DNA of 10,667 nucleotides from Halococcaceae archaeon (GTDB taxonomy: Archaea > Halobacteriota > Halobacteria > Halobacteriales > Halalkalicoccaceae). The translations under genes were made by a program, and so were the position numbers. The stretch is taken from contig SKXI01000230.1 in the NCBI GenBank assembly GCA_007128515.1, positions 1 to 10,667 of the forward strand, written 5' to 3'. Below are positions 6,365 through 10,667 of the stretch, in pieces (within the stretch, counting starts at the first letter, position 1; the number at the start of each line of letters is the position of its first letter). The notes below the pieces were generated by a model. The model did not search any database and was not told where the DNA came from. It worked only from the letters and a program-made list of their open reading frames with translations.

Positions 6365-6441
6365 TCCGCACGGCTCTCCGCGGTCGGTGGCCAGTGTCGC
6401 CGGCGAACGTGGTGTGGTCTGGTGGGCTCATGATCGACTGG

Positions 6442-7185
6442 TTACAGCTGGATCGCGTCGTGGAGTTCGGCCGCCCTGTCCCCGATCGACGTCGCCGCGC
6501 TGTCGACCAGCGTCTCGACGTCGAACGAGCCGTCGGTCTCGACGTGAAAGACGTACGCGTTCGGCACGTCCTCGACCGAGACCTCCTTTCCGGGGTAGCG
6601 GTTCCGGAGGTCGTGGTCGAACTCGCTCGTCGGGACGAGCTCGCCATCGTCTTCGATGACCCCGCGGACGATCCGCGGCTCGTCCTCGGCGAACTCCTCG
6701 ACGTCGCCCTCGACGCTCACCCGCAGGAGGTGTCGGTAGCCGACCGAGACACCGCCCTGGTGTTTCGCGTGGGTCTTCCCCCGGCCGAGGACGGCGTCCG
6801 CCTCGAGTTCGAGTCGCTGGCCGTCTTTAAGCTGGATGATCGGGACGTTCTGTTCGGCGGGCTCGACCATTCCGTCGGCGCTGACCAGGTCGCCCGAGTA
6901 GGCGGTGCCCGGCCCCGAGACGTCGAGCGCGAGGGTCACGGTGTCTCCCTCCTCGAACTCGCCGACCGGGGTCGTGAGCGGGATCAGCCCCAGCCGGAGC
7001 GAGATCTGCTCGTTGAACATCACCGAGGAGTTCTCGATGACCCGGACGGTCTCGATCGCGAACGTCGGCACGTCCGCGACCATCGCCCGGCGGATACCGT
7101 TGGCGTACGCGGGGGTGATCCCACGTACGAGAAACCGCATCGAGCGGTCGCCGTCTTCCACTACCTCGACGTCGAGTTCGGTCAT
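6442..7185 (-). CDS. rpoD: DNA-directed RNA polymerase subunit D (Rpb3/alpha homologue)
   Basis: Assembly-platform subunit that pairs with subunit L, homologous to eukaryotic Rpb3 and bacterial alpha; not the bacterial sigma factor of the same symbol. The 247 residues include the alpha motif [17 protein letters not shown] (25-41), [13 protein letters not shown] (58-70) and [12 protein letters not shown] (134-145). Some archaeal D subunits (for example Sulfolobus) carry cysteines binding a 4Fe-4S cluster in an inserted domain around 165-215. Here the domain region remains, but the whole protein has no cysteine, so no such cluster can form. The ATG at 7185 follows the rps11 stop by a single base. 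It is the last protein gene before tRNA-Leu. Confidence 0.98.
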   Translation of the reverse strand: MTELDVEVVEDGDRSMRFLVRGITPAYANGIRRAMVADVPTFAIETVRVIENSSVMFNEQISLRLGLIPLTTPVGEFEEGDTVTLALDVSGPGTAYSGDLVSADGMVEPAEQNVPIIQLKDGQRLELEADAVLGRGKTHAKHQGGVSVGYRHLLRVSVEGDVEEFAEDEPRIVRGVIEDDGELVPTSEFDHDLRNRYPGKEVSVEDVPNAYVFHVETDGSFDVETLVDSAATSIGDRAAELHDAIQL

Positions 7186-7186
7186 G

Positions 7187-7573
7187 CTAGAACCCGGCGC
7201 TCTTGGGTGCGCGGCAGCCGTCGTGCGGTACCGGCGTGACGTCCTCGATCCGACCGATCTCGAGACCGGCGCGGGCGAGCGCGCGGATCGCCGCCTGTGC
7301 GCCCGGTCCGGGGTTGCGCTGCTGGTTGCCCCCCGGCCCGCGAACGCGGACGTGGACCTTCTCGATACCGGCCGCCTTCACCTCCTCGGCGACGCGCTCT
7401 GCCATCTGCATCGCCGCGTACGGCGAGGCCTCGTCCCGGCTCTGTTTGACGACCGTGCCGCCGCTCGACTTCGCGATCGTCTCCGCCCCGGTCTGATCCG
7501 TGACGGTGATGATCGTGTTGTTGAACGAGGCGTGGATGTGCGCGACGCCCCAGATGTCGTCGTCGGCGCTCAC
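7187..7573 (-). CDS. rps11: 30S ribosomal protein S11 (uS11)
   Basis: S11 lies on the platform of the small subunit near the mRNA exit and the E site. The 128 residues contain [20 protein letters not shown] (7-26), the [29 protein letters not shown] block (74-102) and [18 protein letters not shown] at the end (111-128). The end differs from the GGRRGRRV-type end of many archaea. The start is GTG at 7573: it overlaps the rps4 stop (GTGA, 7570-7573), has GGAGG seven bases upstream, and places MSADDDIWG at the N-terminus. Upstream in-frame sequence is rps4 read out of frame. Confidence 0.97.
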   Translation of the reverse strand: MSADDDIWGVAHIHASFNNTIITVTDQTGAETIAKSSGGTVVKQSRDEASPYAAMQMAERVAEEVKAAGIEKVHVRVRGPGGNQQRNPGPGAQAAIRALARAGLEIGRIEDVTPVPHDGCRAPKSAGF

Positions 7574-8097
7574 GACTGACCCTCCGCCCGCTCGGGGTGC
7601 AGGTCGTCCGCGAGCGGACTCGTCTCGTCGAAGGAGACGTGGTCCTGCTCGGCTGTCGGTACGGTGTACGACGGAACGCGGACGCGTCTGCCGTCGACCG
7701 TGACGTGGCCGTGGACGATGAACTGGCGCGCCTGTTTGGGCGTGCTCGCCAGCCCCTTCCGGTAGGCGACGGTCTGGAGTCGCCGCTCGAGGATGTCGGT
7801 CACCTCGAGCGCGAGGACGTCGTCGAGGTCCTCGTTCTCGGCGAGGATCCCGAGTCGTCGGAGTCGGGAGAGGAACGGCTCGCCCGCCTCCATCGCCTCC
7901 TCCAGGTCGCCCTGTGCCTCTCCGATCAGGCGACGGGCCTCGCGGCGCATCGAGCGCAGTTCGGACTCCGCACGCCAGAGCTCCTCTTTGTTCTTCAGGC
8001 CGTACCGGCCGACGAGCGAGTGCTCGGCGGCGATCCGCTCGCCCTGCCACGGGTGGTTCGGCGTCTCGTAGAACTTCGTGTTCTGTCCCAGCGCCAT
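7570..8097 (-). CDS. rps4: 30S ribosomal protein S4 (uS4)
   Basis: S4 is a primary 16S rRNA-binding protein that starts assembly of the 30S body. The 175 residues are the archaeal form without the bacterial zinc-finger N-terminus: [22 protein letters not shown] (4-25), [17 protein letters not shown] (32-48), and an S4 RNA-binding domain at about 104-150 ([37 protein letters not shown]). The tail is acidic. The ATG at 8097 shares one base with the rps13 TAA stop (TAATG), with a GGAG about 11 bases upstream. Confidence 0.98.
   Translation of the reverse strand: MALGQNTKFYETPNHPWQGERIAAEHSLVGRYGLKNKEELWRAESELRSMRREARRLIGEAQGDLEEAMEAGEPFLSRLRRLGILAENEDLDDVLALEVTDILERRLQTVAYRKGLASTPKQARQFIVHGHVTVDGRRVRVPSYTVPTAEQDHVSFDETSPLADDLHPERAEGQS
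7581..7585 (-). promoter_or_regulatory. Shine-Dalgarno site fixing the GTG start of rps11
   Basis: GGAGG on the minus strand inside the end of rps4, seven bases before the GTG at 7573. There is no ATG in frame near the start of homology, so this site and the GTGA overlap decide the start. Confidence 0.6.
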
Positions 8098-8618
8098 TAC
8101 TCGTCGTCCTCCGCGGCTTCCTCTTCTCGTTCCTCTCGGATCGCCTCGACGTTCACGCCGACGGTCCCCTCCGAGCGACCGGTCGAACGGGTCCGCTGTC
8201 CGCGGACCTTCTGCCCGCGCTGGTGGCGGATCCCCCGGTAGGATCGGATCATCTGCAGGCGGTTGACGTCCTGCTGGCGGGTGAGTTCGAGGTCGTTCCC
8301 GATCTCGTGGGTCGCCTCACCGGTGTAAAAGCGGTTTCGGTGGTTCGTGAGCCACTCGGGGTTCTCGTCCGCGAACCCCTCGACGTGCTCGATCACTCGG
8401 TCGATCTCCTCGTCGGGCAGCGCGCCGAACGTCGCCTTCGGGTCGACGTCCGCCTTGTCGGCGATGATGCGCGCCGCTCGACGGCCGATACCGTTCATCC
8501 CGGAGAGCGAACGCTCGACGGATTTGGTCCCGTCGAGGTCGATCCGTCCGATCCGGATGAAGTAGCGGAGGTCCTCTCCGTCCTCCGCGTCGTCTTGTGT
8601 GTGTTCTTCCTCGCTCAT
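8097..8618 (-). CDS. rps13: 30S ribosomal protein S13 (uS13)
   Basis: S13 lies in the head of the small subunit and contacts the P-site tRNA and inter-subunit bridges. The 173 residues include [15 protein letters not shown] (16-30), [10 protein letters not shown] (43-52, helix-turn-helix region) and [24 protein letters not shown] (125-148), the basic C-terminal block. Acidic extensions are found at both ends ([16 protein letters not shown] and [12 protein letters not shown]), a halophilic trait. The ATG at 8618 is chosen as the first codon of the protein-like region; further upstream the frame runs into tRNA-Ser. A weak purine-rich AGAGAGA lies just before it. The gene is 23 bases downstream of tRNA-Ser. 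Confidence 0.97.
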   Translation of the reverse strand: MSEEEHTQDDAEDGEDLRYFIRIGRIDLDGTKSVERSLSGMNGIGRRAARIIADKADVDPKATFGALPDEEIDRVIEHVEGFADENPEWLTNHRNRFYTGEATHEIGNDLELTRQQDVNRLQMIRSYRGIRHQRGQKVRGQRTRSTGRSEGTVGVNVEAIREEREEEAAEDDE

Positions 8619-8641
8619 TGTCTCTCTGAGCCGATTGCTGA

Positions 8642-8726
8642 CGTCGTGGCGGGGATTCGAACCCCGGAGGCTGTATGCCACAGAGTTAGCAACCCTGCGC
8701 CTTGGGCCAGGCTTGGCTACCACGAC
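8642..8726 (-). tRNA. tRNA-Ser (anticodon GCU)
   Basis: The 85-base class II tRNA has acceptor stem GTCGTGG/CCACGAC with discriminator G, typical of serine tRNAs. The D arm is GCCAAGCCTGGCCCAAGGC. The anticodon stem is CAGGG/CTCTG (one G-U pair) with loop TTGCTAA, anticodon GCT at 8690-8688, reading AGC and AGU. A long variable arm (GGC...GCC) and T arm CGGGG-TTCGAAT-CCCCG follow. No CCA is encoded and no intron is seen. It is the first gene of the rps13 operon. Confidence 0.97.
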
Positions 8727-8800
8727 ACGCGATCAGTACGTTCGCCCTCGTGGACTCGGGGGCGGTCCCCTGCAGTATGCACGTCTGGATACCTCGTTCG

Positions 8801-8812
8801 CGTACTTAAGCA
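8801..8812 (-). promoter_or_regulatory. TATA-like box of the tRNA-Ser/rps13 operon
   Basis: The minus strand reads TGCTTAAGTACG, a good TATA-type element about 80 bases before the tRNA-Ser 5' end. Transcription would begin near 8780 and give a leader of roughly 50 bases before the tRNA. The CTTAAG core (8805-8810) is palindromic, so it could also serve the plus strand, but the spacing to the gene at 8859 fits the other box better. Confidence 0.45.
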
Positions 8813-8825
8813 CACCGATCCCCCG

Positions 8826-8837
8826 TACGGTTTAGCC
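8826..8837 (+). promoter_or_regulatory. TATA-like box of the FAD oxidoreductase gene
   Basis: TACGGTTTAGCC, centred about 27 bases before the ATG at 8859, fits a leaderless transcript. Assigned by spacing and the TTTA core. Confidence 0.4.
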
Positions 8838-8858
8838 GCCTCGGTCCTACCGCGGGGT

Positions 8859-9896
8859 ATGGACCAACGAGTCGGCGTCGTCGGCGCGGGCGTCGCGGGC
8901 CTCGGCTGTGCCCGGGAGATAGACGGTGAGATCACCGTCCTGGAGAAGTCACGCGGGGTGAGCGGCCGTGCCGCGACCCGCCGAACGAACGGCTGTCGGT
9001 ACGACCACGGCGCGAACTACATCGATCTGGAGCCCGACGACGAGCTCCTCTCGCTGGTCGAGGGGCTCGGGACCGACGGCCTGGTCGATATCGAGGAACC
9101 GGTCTGGGTGTTCGACCGAGAGGGGGAGATCGCGCCGGGTCACGGCGAGGACGGGCACAAACTCACCTACGAACGGGGGATCACGGGGTTCGCGAAACGG
9201 CTGCGCGACGACGCTGGCCTCGAGGTTCAGACCGAGACGCGTGCGGAGTCGCTCGCGCGAGCCGACGACGGGACCTGGACCGTGACGGACACCGAGGGGG
9301 GCGAGTGGGGGCCGTTCGACGCGCTCGTCCTCACGCCGCCGGCGCCCCAGACGGCGGCGCTGCTCTCGCGCGCCGACTGGGACGACCCGCTCCGCGAGCG
9401 CCTCCACGGGGCGGTCTCGGCCGTCCCGTTTCGCACCGTCATCACCGCGGTACTGCACTACCCGTTCGAACTCGACGTGCCCTACTACGCGCTCGTGAAC
9501 ACCGACAAGGAGCACGGGATCGGCTGGCTCTCGCGCGAGGAGTGCAAGCCGGGGCACGTACCGGAGGGAGAGAGCCTCCTGATCTGTCAGATGGGGGGTG
9601 ACTGGTCGGCGAGACGCTACGACGACCCGCCCAAGGAGGTCTGTGACGACGCCGCGACGCTCGTCGCCGATCTGCTCGGGGACGACCGACTCGCCACGCC
9701 CGACTGGACCGACTGGCAGGGCTGGCGGTACGCGATTCCGGAGGATTCGGTCGACGAGTCGGTCGTAGCCGAGGCGGAGCGGGCGGGGCTCTACCTCACC
9801 GGCGACTGGCTGGTGGGGACCGGCCGGGTGGACGGGGCGTTCGTGGCGGGTCGTGAAACCGGGAAACGAGTGGCGAGGGGACTAAACGGCTCGTAA
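8859..9896 (+). CDS. FAD-dependent amine-oxidase-like oxidoreductase (renalase-like, COG3380 type)
   Basis: A 345-residue flavoprotein of the NAD(P)/FAD-dependent oxidoreductase superfamily, similar in layout to renalase and the COG3380 group. The N-terminus has the dinucleotide-binding fold VGVVGAGVAGLGCAREI (5-21, GxGxxG), the ribose-binding acid at the end of the second strand (TVLEKS, Glu29) and SGRAATRR (35-42), then YDHGANYI (48-55). FDALVLTPPAPQT (153-165) is the second conserved strand. The C-terminus has GLYLTGDWLVGTGRVDGAFVAGRETG (310-335), the FAD-closing motif with Asp316. The substrate is unknown; no signal peptide or membrane segment is seen, so it should be cytoplasmic. The ATG at 8859 starts exactly at homology. 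The gene is divergent from the ribosomal operon and overlaps the end of the next gene by 15 bases, tail to tail. Confidence 0.9.
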   Translation: MDQRVGVVGAGVAGLGCAREIDGEITVLEKSRGVSGRAATRRTNGCRYDHGANYIDLEPDDELLSLVEGLGTDGLVDIEEPVWVFDREGEIAPGHGEDGHKLTYERGITGFAKRLRDDAGLEVQTETRAESLARADDGTWTVTDTEGGEWGPFDALVLTPPAPQTAALLSRADWDDPLRERLHGAVSAVPFRTVITAVLHYPFELDVPYYALVNTDKEHGIGWLSREECKPGHVPEGESLLICQMGGDWSARRYDDPPKEVCDDAATLVADLLGDDRLATPDWTDWQGWRYAIPEDSVDESVVAEAERAGLYLTGDWLVGTGRVDGAFVAGRETGKRVARGLNGS

Positions 9897-10667
9897 GCGG
9901 GCGGCGAGGGAGTCGAGGTGTGCGACGCCGACGACGGCGACGATGCGTTCGTCGGGTTCGGTGTCGAGGATGGCGTCGGCCATACAGGCGTCGCGGGCGG
10001 CGTCCCGGGTCGCTCTGGCGGGGGCGTCGGTCGAGGCGGCGAGGGCGCGTGCGGCGCGCACCTGCCGGTCCTCGTCGTGGGCCTGTCTGGAGGGGGTGTC
10101 AGCGGGGCTGCAGTCGTAGCGTCGGGGGGCGCCGACGCGGATCAGGAGGGGAGTGCGTTCACAGAGGGGGCGGGCGGCCGCACAGGCGATCGCCTGCGCC
10201 GACGCCGAGAGCGTCTCCGAGAGGACCGATCCGACGGTCTTCGGACGGGGGCGCTGGCGGCCGAGCGCGGCCGCGAGGTGTCGGCAGAACCGGCGGCTGG
10301 GGCCGTCGATCCCGATCGGGCGGGCGCGTTCGCCCGCCGCGAGCGCCGCGCTCATCTCCCCGCCGAAGTCCGGGCCGACCCGGGGGTCGGCGTAGAGCCG
10401 ATAGAGGCCCAGGGCGAGCGGGGGGAGTTCGAGCGCGAGCACGTCGGGGTCGAGACGGCCGACGATCGAGCGGACCCGGTAGACGCTCGCCGGGTGGTCG
10501 TGGACCACGCCGACGAGGGTGATCGGTGCCCGATCGTCTGGGTCGATCCGCCGGACGTACCGCGACCGGAGGCGGGGGTCCTCCTCGGAGTCGGGCCCGG
10601 GGTCGCCCTCGGGAGGCGACGCCGAGCGCACGTCCGACACGCCACGGGGTCCGGCTGTTCGTCCCAC
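9882..10667 (-). CDS. TraB/PrgY-family protein, short soluble form; 5' end at or beyond window edge
   Basis: Up to 261 residues are visible. The TraB/PrgY pattern is clear: ITLVGVVHDHPASVYRV (49-65; GxxH near the first strand), then LDPDVLALELPP (72-83; conserved Glu), GGEMSAALAAGERARPIGIDG (102-122), and near the end RIVAVVGVAHLDSLAARL (241-258; second GxxH). The family is related to the GumN/Tiki fold, whose characterised members include metalloproteases; PrgY acts on pheromone activity in Enterococcus. The function in archaea is not established. Many archaeal relatives carry a C-terminal membrane domain; none is present, as the protein ends right after the last motif. The start is uncertain. 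A GTG sits at the very edge (10667), a second in-frame GTG at 10640 begins SDVRSASPPEGD and reads more like a haloarchaeal N-terminus, and the true start could lie outside the window. Confidence 0.8.
   Translation of the reverse strand: MGRTAGPRGVSDVRSASPPEGDPGPDSEEDPRLRSRYVRRIDPDDRAPITLVGVVHDHPASVYRVRSIVGRLDPDVLALELPPLALGLYRLYADPRVGPDFGGEMSAALAAGERARPIGIDGPSRRFCRHLAAALGRQRPRPKTVGSVLSETLSASAQAIACAAARPLCERTPLLIRVGAPRRYDCSPADTPSRQAHDEDRQVRAARALAASTDAPARATRDAARDACMADAILDTEPDERIVAVVGVAHLDSLAARLRAV

Noticed and set aside
8642..8726. tRNA-Ser as a site for integrated elements
   Set aside because: No integrase gene and no second copy of the tRNA 3' end is present in the window.
7914..8858. Long N-terminal extension of the FAD oxidoreductase frame across rps13 and tRNA-Ser
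   Set aside because: It is antisense to conserved ribosomal genes and a tRNA; the flavoprotein fold begins exactly at the ATG at 8859.

Overview
The window is about 10.7 kb of high-GC chromosome from a haloarchaeon (class Halobacteria). The evidence is the very acidic proteins, archaeal/eukaryotic-type ribosomal proteins (L18e and archaeal S4, S9, S11, S13), archaeal RNA polymerase subunits D, K and N, an archaeal FEN-1, tRNA genes without encoded CCA, and TATA-like boxes about 25-28 bases ahead of start codons. The genus cannot be named from the sequence alone.

Left part, 1-2508: the 5' part of a class II fumarase gene (fumC, minus strand, cut by the window edge); a non-coding gap of about 330 bases that ends in a near-perfect 15-bp inverted repeat; a bolA-family gene; flap endonuclease 1 (fen); and, divergent from fen, a 61-residue two-helix membrane protein of unknown function.

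Centre, 2618-8726, all on the minus strand and read from right to left: tRNA-Ser(GCU), rps13, rps4, rps11, rpoD, tRNA-Leu(CAG), rpl18e, rpl13, rps9, rpoN, rpoK, eno, rps2. This is the conserved haloarchaeal translation/transcription cluster (the S13 and S9 operons, the latter described in Haloarcula marismortui with tRNA-Leu and enolase). Nearly every junction is an overlap (ATGA, GTGA, TAATG) or a gap of a few bases, so translation is probably coupled along each run. Each half is led by a class II tRNA lying 23-27 bases before the first ribosomal protein gene. The cluster makes small- and large-subunit ribosomal proteins, three RNA polymerase assembly/platform subunits and the glycolytic enzyme enolase from shared transcripts.

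Right part, 8727-10667: a divergent promoter region, then a plus-strand FAD-dependent oxidoreductase of the renalase-like COG3380 type. It overlaps tail to tail by 15 bases with a minus-strand TraB/PrgY-family gene that reaches the window edge.

This is mainly a housekeeping region. I see no CRISPR array, insertion sequence, toxin-antitoxin pair or other defence or mobile system, and I do not claim a new system. The points most worth a second look are the 80-bp inverted-repeat element at 907-986, the inverted repeat framing the convergent gap at 2513-2617, the 81-residue acidic N-terminal extension of S2, the two tRNA-led operons, and the short soluble TraB protein.
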